Assembly: GCA_027009605.1 (NCBI GenBank)
Contig: JALVCY010000056.1
Coordinates: forward strand, 1-46,389
From: Saprospiraceae bacterium
GTDB lineage: Bacteria > Bacteroidota > Bacteroidia > Chitinophagales > Saprospiraceae
Direction: 5' to 3'
Length of the DNA: 46,389 bases
How positions within the stretch are numbered: position 1 is the first letter of the stretch; every line of letters starts with the position of its first letter. Of the stretch, positions 38,268 through 46,389 are shown in pieces. The position numbers were made by a program, and so were the translations under genes. The notes under the pieces were generated by a model. The model was not told the DNA's origin. It saw nothing but the letters and a program-made list of their open reading frames with translations, and made no database searches.

Positions 38268-41200
38268 TTATCGAACAATGGTTACATGACCCTTCTTGGT
38301 AAACTCTTTACCATTTTCTGTATAGGTCAAAACCCAATAATATGCACCTTCCGGCAACGACTTACCGCCATTGTCTATACCAGTCCAAGTACCATCATAA
38401 TTTTTCTGACTAAAGACGAGCTGTCCCCATCTTGAATAGACAGACAAATCATTTCTAGCTATAGGATCTAAGCACGTAATAATAAATTTATCATTACTGC
38501 CATCTAAGACTCCGGGAGTCAATATCTTCGGCGCATTAAAACAATCATCCGTTGGTGGTGCCGTAAACCGCACCCGCTTCATTGCTGTACAGTTATTGGC
38601 GTCAGTCACAACTAGCAAATACTCATCCACACACTTATCCTTTATCGTTGCAGACGTTGTGGGTGGCAACCCATTTCCACCATCATTCCATATATACTTA
38701 TAATCCGGAGTCCCCCCACTCACCGTGGCCACAGCTGAGCCATCACACTTACCAAATGCAGATGGATTTGTAATGGCAAACGAGATAGACAATGAATCCG
38801 GTTGGCCAATTGTATCTGTAATTACTTTCGTTAAATTATTAAAATCTGTGATGGTCACTGTAAATACACCGGCACACATATCTGTAACTTTGACTCCGGC
38901 CTGACTCGTACTCCAAGCATAAGAATAAGGCGCTGTCCCCCCTTCCACACTTGTCACAGATGCTTCTCCATCACAAACACCATAACAGGAGGCGTCTTTA
39001 GTCGCAATGGTCGCATATAATTCTCCCGGACAGACAATAACAAAGTTCAGTGTAGCCACACAGCCTAAGTTATCTGTGACGGTCACGCTCGTAACACCAC
39101 AAGGCAACTGCGTAGCATTTGCCGTTGTCTCTCCGTCACTCCACTCATAAGAATATGGCTCTGCCCCTCCGTTAGCTATCACTTTGGCTTTAGCATCGCT
39201 GGATGTGGGGGATGTGGGCGGAGCTGTCAAATTAACCGAAATAGTTAAGTGTGACAATTGCTCAACAACACCACTACACGATGTTGTTACACCATTCGCA
39301 TCCGTTACGGTTACGTCATAAGTTCCCTGTGACAACTGCTCTATCAATGAATCCTGTGGCGGATTTCCGGGACCTGTCCAGAAATAACCGGCCATCGGGG
39401 CAACCCCACCGGAAAGAACCACAGCGGCACTACCATCGGAGCTTCCGGGACAAACCGTATTAGTCGTTACCACACTACAAGTAAAGACACCCGGAGCCGT
39501 CATAGTCACAGTACCTTCTTTGGTACAGCCCAAATCATCAGTCACCGTCACACTTACCACTCCGGCACGCAATGTATCCGGCTGCTGCCTTGCATCCCCG
39601 TTGCTCCAAGCATAATGATAGGGCGCTTGGCCTCCACTTGCAACCAAATTAACTGAACCATCACTACAAGTTGAACAAGAGACATTATATCCATTATAAT
39701 CTGACAAATCTTCAAACGACAAGGAAATATCCGAAGATGCCGCCACCGTACCACTACACGCCGTGGTATTGCCATTAGCATCCGTAACCGTTACCAAATA
39801 AACACCTTCTGCCAAACCGGAAATATTTTGTGCTCCGGATGAGAAACTAGGTCCCGTCCATGAATAATTATAATCTGTAGCTCCGCCCGACACAGCCAAA
39901 TCAATGGCTCCATCCGATGACCCCACACAAGGTGTATTTGTCACCGTTGTTGCGCAAGTCAATGCATCCGGTTCGGTCAAGTTTTCACTAACAATTACTT
40001 CACAACCCAAATTATCCGTTATAGTTACAGTGCTTTGTCCTCCGGGTAAAGATGTCGCAATTTGCGTAAGTTCATTATTTGACCATTTATACTGATATGG
40101 AACAGCTCCATTTTCCGGAACAGCTTGCGCCCGACCATCCGTTTTTCCAAAACCGCTCACATTATAACCATTATAATCTGACAAGACATTTATGGAACCA
40201 ATCAAGAAAGACTCTTGACTGACCGTACCACTACAAGATGTAGTCGCTCCATTAGCATCCGTCACTGTCACAGAGTAAAAACCGGCTCCTATATCCGTCA
40301 AATTTTTGGTCGTAGCCACTGGTAGCCCATTTTTATACCACTGATAACTTATTGGCAAGGCACCGCCTGCCACCGTCAAGATTATCTTTCCATTTTCAGA
40401 ATTTGGACAATCCGTATCTGTTACATCTGTAGAACAACCAAAGCTGGCCATATCTTGTCCGACCGCAATCGGAGTCGAAGTTTTAACACATCCCGCAGCA
40501 TCCACCACAGTCAAAGTATAAGTACCTTGTGTCAGACCTGCAATATCTTCTGTATTGTACCCTCCTGTCCACTGATAGCTATAAAATGGTGCACTTGCAT
40601 TGGGCGTCCCACCGCTCACGTCCATATCAATGCTTCCATTACTTCCCGGTGGAACGACTTCGTTGGTTACATTAATGATATTGAAGGTAATAGGAGACGG
40701 TTCTCCTACGGTTATAGTAAAACTAGTATCTACTCCAATATTATCTGTTACCGTCAAAGAGTAAGCCCCCGCTGCTAATCCGGAATACGTTACAGCATTG
40801 GTACCGTCAGTAGTTTGACTCGGATTAAGACCCGTTATCGTAAAATTCGGATTAGCTCCTGCAATCGACGTGATGGTTATAACCCCCGTACTCTCCCCAT
40901 TACAAGTTGCATCTGAAACCGCAACCGAAGGAACCGGAACACTTGCGGAAGGTACTGTAAAAGTTTGGCTCACTGTACAGCCGTGTGCATCCGTCACGGT
41001 CACTGTATAATCTTCTGCTTGTAATCCATATATATCCTCTATGCCGTCATAAGCATTGTGATCCCAATCATATTGATAAGATGGAGTACCACCTTGCATA
41101 TTAAAGGTAATAACTCCATTCACACCTGAACTAGGAGTAATATTTTGATCAATTATAGTCAAAACACCCGGCTCGCCAACATGCAAAACAAAAGTAGTAT

Positions 41201-44150
41201 CTTCTGTATTGGCATCTGTCACGTGCATGGTATAATCTCCCGCTGCCAATCCATTATAAACCACAGCTGAAGTCCCGTCAGTTGTCTGATTATTTGCACC
41301 ATTCATCGTTACAGTATAGGGAGCCGTACCACTCGCAATAGATGTAATTGTAATAGAGCCATTGCTCTGTCCGTTACAATCCACACTATCTACAACGACC
41401 GTGGGGTTTGGTGTTCCAAAAGCAGACACCGTATAAGGCCCACCAACTTGTGTACAACCATTAGCATCCGTCACAGTCACGGTATAACTATCCACTCCCA
41501 CTCCGGACAAATCTTCTGTGGTTGCTCCATTTGACCAAGCAAAACTATAATACGGAGCACTACCATTTGGTGTACCACCGGACACACTAATATTAACGGC
41601 TCCGTTATTCATTCCGGATTGAGTGCTCACCGTCCCATCCAGTTGTATATTTATTGGAGTTGGCTCCGTCAATGTAAAGTTCAGAACAACATTTGCAGTA
41701 GTAGCATCTGATACCGTCACGGTATAATCTCCAGCCGCTAATCCTGTTGGCGCAGAACCGCCCGGACCGGCACTCCATTGATAAGAATATGGCGCAGAAC
41801 CTCCTGACACTGACAAGGTTATTGAACCATTGCTAGCGCCATTACAAGTCACGTTTTCAGAAGTACCGGATACTGTTAGGCGGGCGATTCCTACCGCTAA
41901 GGAAGTCGTGCAACCGGCGCCATCATCCACGATAGCCAAATAGGTTCCTTCTGCTAAGTTGGAAATAGTTGCTCCGGAATAAGGACCGCCCGGACCTGTC
42001 CAGTTATAATTATAAGGTCCGGCACCACTGCCTGCAACCGTAGCCGTACCATTATTACCCGGAGGGAATGCCTCATTAACAAGATTAGTCACACTGACGG
42101 CAAATCCTGCATGCTCTTCTAAAACAAAACTATCTGTCACTGATTGATTACAAGAAGTAACCGTTACATTATAAGTCCCGGCATGTAATCCGGTCAAGCT
42201 GCTACCTGAATATGGCCCACCCGGCCCTGTCCACTCATAGGTATAACCACCTGTCCAACCGGTTGGAGCCAATGAAATCGCCCCATCATCTGTTGCATCA
42301 CAACTCAAGTTCGTTACGGTTGCATTTAGCGCAAGCGGAGCCACAATATGAAGTGGCATATCATGCGCCACAGCCGGCACGTCTCCATTTGGCCCTCCTG
42401 CAGATGTAAAAGAGTCATCAAAGATAAAATCTACCACATCACCGGCAGAACTGCTCGTCTTAGCCGCAAAATATATCGTCACAATCTTGGTACTATCCGG
42501 AGCCCAAGTGTAAGGTGTTGCATTTGGTGCAGTCCATAACAAGGTCAAATTAGTTCCGGAAAAATTTACTAAGTTAAAAAAGTCGTGAGGGATATACTCT
42601 TGTGTCAAGGCAGACAAAAACTCCAATTTGTTCGTATCTACCGGGAAACGAGCCTGAAAACCGGTCATGTTCACCAAGTTATCTACCAAGAAATCAACAG
42701 CTATTGTATCCCCCGGCATCACCCCTTGAGTACAGTCTGATTGTGCTGCAAAAAGGTGAAAGGTATCTAAAGTCACTGCCGGAATAGACACACTTCCTGC
42801 ACTTGTATCCACAGTCATGAAGGTGGAAGTCTCAAAATGGCTGGAGTCTTGAGCCGTAACACTTACCGGGCTATCTGTAAAAACCAACGGGCTATAATCT
42901 CCTACCGCTCCTACGACATCAAAACAGGCCTCCACCAAAGTGGTATAATCCGGTAAAGTAGCATATACACCTTGCGAGAATTCAAAATAAGCATATCCCA
43001 GATGACCACCTGTCGTATCGTTGGTATTAAATGCACCCAACATATTACCCGGATTATTTGGATTATCCGCACTAGTCATGCTAGATAACTTGATAATAGA
43101 TGTATCCCAGCTTATGCTAAAACTGGCCACATCCATTAGATTAAAATTCCGGACAGTAATAGGTACGCAAACATTAGCACCAACAGTCGTCAGCGTATCC
43201 GGAATCATCAAATGTAAGACGGTATCCGTTGTAGGACCTCCACCGCCCGAAGTATTTATGGATAGGGCTCCGTTGTTAAATGTATTGGCTATAGCACCTG
43301 AGCTATTTTCAACAACCGTAGCAGTAGGCGTCTCTCCAAATGAAATTGCAGTAGAAGAACCTTCGGCTCCAATCCCTGTATAACAAGCACTGAATAAGAC
43401 ATCACCTGCAGATAAATCAGCCCCCGCTCCGGAATAGGTAAAACCTAACTGACCGGATGTAGTTTGAGACGTAACAAAATTAGCCGCCGCCAAACCCAAG
43501 GTAGTGTTCATATTGGTTACTGATTGATATTGTGCTATGATATTATCCCATCCCAAGCTAAAATTCAAAGTAGTTATATCTGTAAAACCGGAAACCACCT
43601 GCACATCTATACAAGTGTCTCCATTCATATCTACTGAAGCAGAACCGGCCTGTAAGACCAAAGGAGCAGCTGCTCCGGGTGTAACCCCATTTATCGTTGC
43701 GGTATCGGTCAACACTGTATAAGTCACAGAATTATCTTGCTCTCCCATAATCGCTTGAGTAAAATACACCTGTGAAGTCCCCACACTATCCACAGTAAAG
43801 GGAATCTCAAACAGCAATGGTCCAAAGGCATGATTAGCTGGTGGATTCGACAAGTCTATCCACACCAAAGAATAGGTGGAGTCTGTGATATTCTTTGAAA
43901 AACCGGCAAATTCCGGATCCATATTCTGCAATGGATCAACAAACGTCAATACATTCGGATCCCACTGAAATTTTAGCTGTACAGCAGAAATCGTGGACAT
44001 GCCCGTCTGCTCAAGTTTCAAATTTACAGAGCTCCCCACGTCAACAGTCGTATCTAAGGGATTAAAATGAAGCGTCACCGTCTTCTGTGCTCTTGCGCTA
44101 ATCGAAAATACCGATGCCAATAGCGTGATAAAAAGTAATTTTCTAAACAT
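38268..44150 (-). CDS. Giant surface protein: four N-terminal cohesin-like domains, ~16 SprB-type repeats, C-terminal gliding-motility (CHU_C) domain
   Basis: Cohesin-like units 'VTLHFNPLDTTVDVGSSVNLKL...LKFQWDPNVLTFVD' etc.; repeats 'sCNGqSNGSIti..sGgtaPYsY.Ws......l.aGdYTVTVTDanGC'; CHU_C 'LTPGVLDGSNDKFIITCLDPIARNDLSVYSRWGQLVF...GAYYWVLTY'; start trimmed to MFRKLLF. Confidence 0.9.
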   Translation of the reverse strand: MFRKLLFITLLASVFSISARAQKTVTLHFNPLDTTVDVGSSVNLKLEQTGMSTISAVQLKFQWDPNVLTFVDPLQNMDPEFAGFSKNITDSTYSLVWIDLSNPPANHAFGPLLFEIPFTVDSVGTSQVYFTQAIMGEQDNSVTYTVLTDTATINGVTPGAAAPLVLQAGSASVDMNGDTCIDVQVVSGFTDITTLNFSLGWDNIIAQYQSVTNMNTTLGLAAANFVTSQTTSGQLGFTYSGAGADLSAGDVLFSACYTGIGAEGSSTAISFGETPTATVVENSSGAIANTFNNGALSINTSGGGGPTTDTVLHLMIPDTLTTVGANVCVPITVRNFNLMDVASFSISWDTSIIKLSSMTSADNPNNPGNMLGAFNTNDTTGGHLGYAYFEFSQGVYATLPDYTTLVEACFDVVGAVGDYSPLVFTDSPVSVTAQDSSHFETSTFMTVDTSAGSVSIPAVTLDTFHLFAAQSDCTQGVMPGDTIAVDFLVDNLVNMTGFQARFPVDTNKLEFLSALTQEYIPHDFFNLVNFSGTNLTLLWTAPNATPYTWAPDSTKIVTIYFAAKTSSSAGDVVDFIFDDSFTSAGGPNGDVPAVAHDMPLHIVAPLALNATVTNLSCDATDDGAISLAPTGWTGGYTYEWTGPGGPYSGSSLTGLHAGTYNVTVTSCNQSVTDSFVLEEHAGFAVSVTNLVNEAFPPGNNGTATVAGSGAGPYNYNWTGPGGPYSGATISNLAEGTYLAIVDDGAGCTTSLAVGIARLTVSGTSENVTCNGASNGSITLSVSGGSAPYSYQWSAGPGGSAPTGLAAGDYTVTVSDATTANVVLNFTLTEPTPINIQLDGTVSTQSGMNNGAVNISVSGGTPNGSAPYYSFAWSNGATTEDLSGVGVDSYTVTVTDANGCTQVGGPYTVSAFGTPNPTVVVDSVDCNGQSNGSITITSIASGTAPYTVTMNGANNQTTDGTSAVVYNGLAAGDYTMHVTDANTEDTTFVLHVGEPGVLTIIDQNITPSSGVNGVITFNMQGGTPSYQYDWDHNAYDGIEDIYGLQAEDYTVTVTDAHGCTVSQTFTVPSASVPVPSVAVSDATCNGESTGVITITSIAGANPNFTITGLNPSQTTDGTNAVTYSGLAAGAYSLTVTDNIGVDTSFTITVGEPSPITFNIINVTNEVVPPGSNGSIDMDVSGGTPNASAPFYSYQWTGGYNTEDIAGLTQGTYTLTVVDAAGCVKTSTPIAVGQDMASFGCSTDVTDTDCPNSENGKIILTVAGGALPISYQWYKNGLPVATTKNLTDIGAGFYSVTVTDANGATTSCSGTVSQESFLIGSINVLSDYNGYNVSGFGKTDGRAQAVPENGAVPYQYKWSNNELTQIATSLPGGQSTVTITDNLGCEVIVSENLTEPDALTCATTVTNTPCVGSSDGAIDLAVSGGATDYNYSWTGPSFSSGAQNISGLAEGVYLVTVTDANGNTTACSGTVAASSDISLSFEDLSDYNGYNVSCSTCSDGSVNLVASGGQAPYHYAWSNGDARQQPDTLRAGVVSVTVTDDLGCTKEGTVTMTAPGVFTCSVVTTNTVCPGSSDGSAAVVLSGGVAPMAGYFWTGPGNPPQDSLIEQLSQGTYDVTVTDANGVTTSCSGVVEQLSHLTISVNLTAPPTSPTSSDAKAKVIANGGAEPYSYEWSDGETTANATQLPCGVTSVTVTDNLGCVATLNFVIVCPGELYATIATKDASCYGVCDGEASVTSVEGGTAPYSYAWSTSQAGVKVTDMCAGVFTVTITDFNNLTKVITDTIGQPDSLSISFAITNPSAFGKCDGSAVATVSGGTPDYKYIWNDGGNGLPPTTSATIKDKCVDEYLLVVTDANNCTAMKRVRFTAPPTDDCFNAPKILTPGVLDGSNDKFIITCLDPIARNDLSVYSRWGQLVFSQKNYDGTWTGIDNGGKSLPEGAYYWVLTYTENGKEFTKKGHVTIVR

Positions 44151-44176
44151 CTTTGTTAGGTTTGGGATGAACAAAT

Positions 44177-44944
44177 TTATTGTAGTATCAATTTTCGCGT
44201 AAGCACTCCTTGAGCGCTCCTTGCGGAAAACAGATACACACCTTTTTCGGGAAAAATATCCCTATCGATTTTTATTGTTTGTGTTTTGAAGCCTTTCGGC
44301 AAAAAGCCTGTATGCAGCTCTTGACCATTCATATTATAAACCGACCAATCTAAATCAATGGGGTCGGTATAAGAGAAGCTAATGGTTATATCTTCTGATG
44401 TTGGATTAGGAGAAATGCTTAACGTAGAGACTTCTGGAATCGTGGAGACACTCACCGGAGTACTAACACTTCCCGGATTTAGGATTACAGCTACAGTATC
44501 TCCGGACTGCTTAAAAAAGCCTATTTGTAAAAAACTTGTAGAAATAAAATCAAAAGAACTATTGCCCGAGCCAATCACCTTGAACTTTAACTGCATCAAG
44601 ACAGTATGGTCTGGAATCGACATGTTATCTGAATTAGGCTCCGCCCAGACAAATGGCAAAATACCTTTATCCAAATTATAAAAACCAAAATTAGCGGAAA
44701 TATCGTTGTCATCTAGGGGGGGAAGCCATAAGCTGACCACTTCGACAAATTCAAGAATGGCAGTATCCCAACTCATCGCATATTGCATGGCTGCAATGCT
44801 ATCTACTCCCTTTACAGCTTCAATATCTATGATTACTTCTTCACCTACATTTTGCACGATGTCTGAAGCTTTCAAGGTCAATTGACTCTTTCCTATATTA
44901 ACTCCAATAAGGAGTATTAGCAAACTAAGTATAAGCCTTGCCAT
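44177..44944 (-). CDS. Secreted single-cohesin protein with T9SS type A sorting domain
   Basis: Signal peptide; LTLKASDIVQNVGEEVIIDIEAVKGVDSIAAMQYAMSWDTAILEFVEV; C-term LSISPNPTSEDITISFSYTDPIDLDWSVYNMNGQEL...LTRKLILQ. Confidence 0.85.
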   Translation of the reverse strand: MARLILSLLILLIGVNIGKSQLTLKASDIVQNVGEEVIIDIEAVKGVDSIAAMQYAMSWDTAILEFVEVVSLWLPPLDDNDISANFGFYNLDKGILPFVWAEPNSDNMSIPDHTVLMQLKFKVIGSGNSSFDFISTSFLQIGFFKQSGDTVAVILNPGSVSTPVSVSTIPEVSTLSISPNPTSEDITISFSYTDPIDLDWSVYNMNGQELHTGFLPKGFKTQTIKIDRDIFPEKGVYLFSARSAQGVLTRKLILQ

Positions 44945-45117
44945 GCTTTTTCGGTTTTGGTCATCTAAAAACGAATATACGACCATCCTGTTACAACAGG
45001 GCGGACATTATATTCTCTTAACGTCAATTAGACAAAAATTTGCAAGACCTATCTTGGGAAATAGGGAGCGATATGTTCATGGGTCTCGGAATTTCGCCTA
45101 TTATCTAAACGATGGAA

Positions 45118-45166
45118 CAAAGATAAACCTATTGCACCCAAACTAAATACCCTATTTTAGGTATTT
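45118..45166 (-). promoter_or_regulatory. Promoter (TATCTTTG) with palindromic operator-like motif 19 nt upstream
   Basis: + strand CAAAGATA (45118-45125), N19, AAATACCCTATTTTAGGTATTT (45145-45166). Confidence 0.6.
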
Positions 45167-45396
45167 TCCACCCACCCGCATCCTTCCTTCTTCCAAAAAA
45201 CGCTGCTTGCAAACAAGCATATTATCACAACTAATTGATTCCTAGTAAATTAAATATTACTAATTTTTTAAGACATATTTTTAACAATAATATTCTCCTT
45301 AAGACTAAATCACCAATTTATACATAAAATACATCCAAAATATGTCAAAAACAGGGGCTATTTCCATCTAATCTCTCTTTTTTCCATAAGTATTTG

Positions 45397-45404
45397 TACC
45401 TTTG
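45397..45404 (+). promoter_or_regulatory. Putative -7 element for ileS (TACCTTTG)
   Basis: Matches TAnnTTTG; no obvious -33 TTG. Confidence 0.4.
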
Positions 45405-45535
45405 CACACTTCATTTTTGATGCCAAATTTGTGTTCTCTCTAATAACATTAAACTTCCTCGGCTGACTTACTTTTTTTTGGCGAAAGCAGCTAATTAGAG
45501 TCATTTTAGCCGACAAGAACCAACTAAGCACCAAA

Positions 45536-45594
45536 ATTGTCTTTACTACACGGAGTCCGTTTGTCGAAAGACAATTACCTAACCTTATTTTTTT
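45536..45594 (+). promoter_or_regulatory. Hairpin plus T-rich tract in the ileS leader
   Basis: ATTGTCTTT...AAAGACAAT followed by ttatttttttt, ~20 nt before the ATG. Confidence 0.45.
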
Positions 45595-45615
45595 GCCGCC
45601 AAAAGCAATACGCAA

Positions 45616-46389
45616 ATGTACAAAGTACCCAAGGGTTTAAATCTACCACAGATAGACAAAGAAATTCTCCAATTCTGGAAAGAAAACGATGTTTTTGAAA
45701 AAAGCATCGAGCAAAGAGACCCCAACAACACCTTTGTCTTTTTTGAAGGCCCTCCTTCGGCCAATGGGATGCCCGGCATTCACCACGTGATGGGTCGCAC
45801 GGTCAAAGATACTTTTTGCCGCTTCCAAACGCTCAAAGGAAAACGCGTTTCCCGCAAGGGCGGATGGGATACACACGGCCTTCCCGTCGAGCTGAAAGTC
45901 GAAAAAGAACTCGGCATCACCAAAGAAGATATCGGCAAGAAAATTTCTGTGGACGAATACAACCGCCGCTGTAAGGAAACCGTCCTGAAATTTAAAGACG
46001 TGTGGGATGACCTGACGGTAAAAATGGGGTACTGGGTAGATTTGGATAATCCATACATCACTTTTAAGAGCGATTACATCGAATCGGTGTGGTTTCTTCT
46101 CAAAAAATTGTACGATAAACAACTGTTATACAAGGGATTAAGCATCCAACCTTACTCACCTGCAGCCGGCACCGGTCTAAGCACCCACGAACTCAACCAA
46201 CCCGGTTGCTACAAAGATGTTTCGGATACCACGCTTGTGGCGCAGTTCAAAGTCATTAAAAACGATGTCTCCAAACCGGTTTTTGATGCCATTGATGACG
46301 ATAATCTTTACTTTCTTGCTTGGACGACGACACCTTGGACACTGCCTTCCAATACCGGATTGGCGGTCGGCCCCAAAATAGACTACGTG
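45616..46389 (+). CDS. ileS: Isoleucine--tRNA ligase, truncated by the window edge
   Basis: MYKVPKGLNLPQIDKEILQFWKENDVFEKS...FFEGPPSANGMPGIHHVMGRTVKDTFCRFQTLKGKRVSRKGGWDTHGLPVE; open at the right edge and absent from the ORF track. Confidence 0.95.
   Translation, partial: MYKVPKGLNLPQIDKEILQFWKENDVFEKSIEQRDPNNTFVFFEGPPSANGMPGIHHVMGRTVKDTFCRFQTLKGKRVSRKGGWDTHGLPVELKVEKELGITKEDIGKKISVDEYNRRCKETVLKFKDVWDDLTVKMGYWVDLDNPYITFKSDYIESVWFLLKKLYDKQLLYKGLSIQPYSPAAGTGLSTHELNQPGCYKDVSDTTLVAQFKVIKNDVSKPVFDAIDDDNLYFLAWTTTPWTLPSNTGLAVGPKIDYV

Noticed and set aside
25943-44944. Classical cellulosome
   Set aside because: No glycoside hydrolase, carbohydrate esterase or CBM domains were recognisable in the window.
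45358-46122. Minus-strand ORFs opposite the start of ileS
   Set aside because: The + strand frame encodes an unmistakable isoleucyl-tRNA synthetase that is simply open at the window edge.
1-46389. tRNA or rRNA genes
   Set aside because: No cloverleaf with GTTCRANNC T-arm context or rRNA-like sequence was recognised by eye; a tRNAscan run would be definitive.

Overview
The window looks like a Bacteroidota chromosome, probably Saprospiria-like (inferred from protein families and TAnnTTTG-type promoters). The left half is mostly conserved: murA, DUF4290, glmS, DUF4270, a GlgA N-domain protein, panC, corA, a four-step GDP-heptose cluster (hddA, gmhA, and an hddC-gmhB fusion, plus a GT4), rimP-nusA-infB, an orphan LuxR-type response regulator and a LpxL-like acyltransferase. 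The right half is a type IX secretion (T9SS) and surface-protein region: porQ, a CotH-like protein, two large paralogous proteins with dockerin-like repeats, a small secreted protein, PorP/SprF, a ~1960-aa protein with four cohesin-like domains, ~16 SprB-type repeats and a CHU_C terminus, and a separate single-cohesin protein. The start of ileS runs off the right edge. Main candidates for follow-up: (1) a T9SS-exported cohesin/dockerin surface assembly; (2) a ~22-bp imperfect palindrome placed exactly 19 nt upstream of identical TATCTTTG boxes at two T9SS operons; (3) two copies of a ~162-bp MITE with GTAA termini and perfect 8-bp target duplications (IS66-like); (4) a terminator-like hairpin between a canonical promoter and rimP-nusA-infB; (5) intergenic arrays of covarying GAA/TTC-triloop mini-hairpins; (6) an unlisted 45-aa CoxIIA-like ORF. 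All family calls were made by eye; no database search was run.
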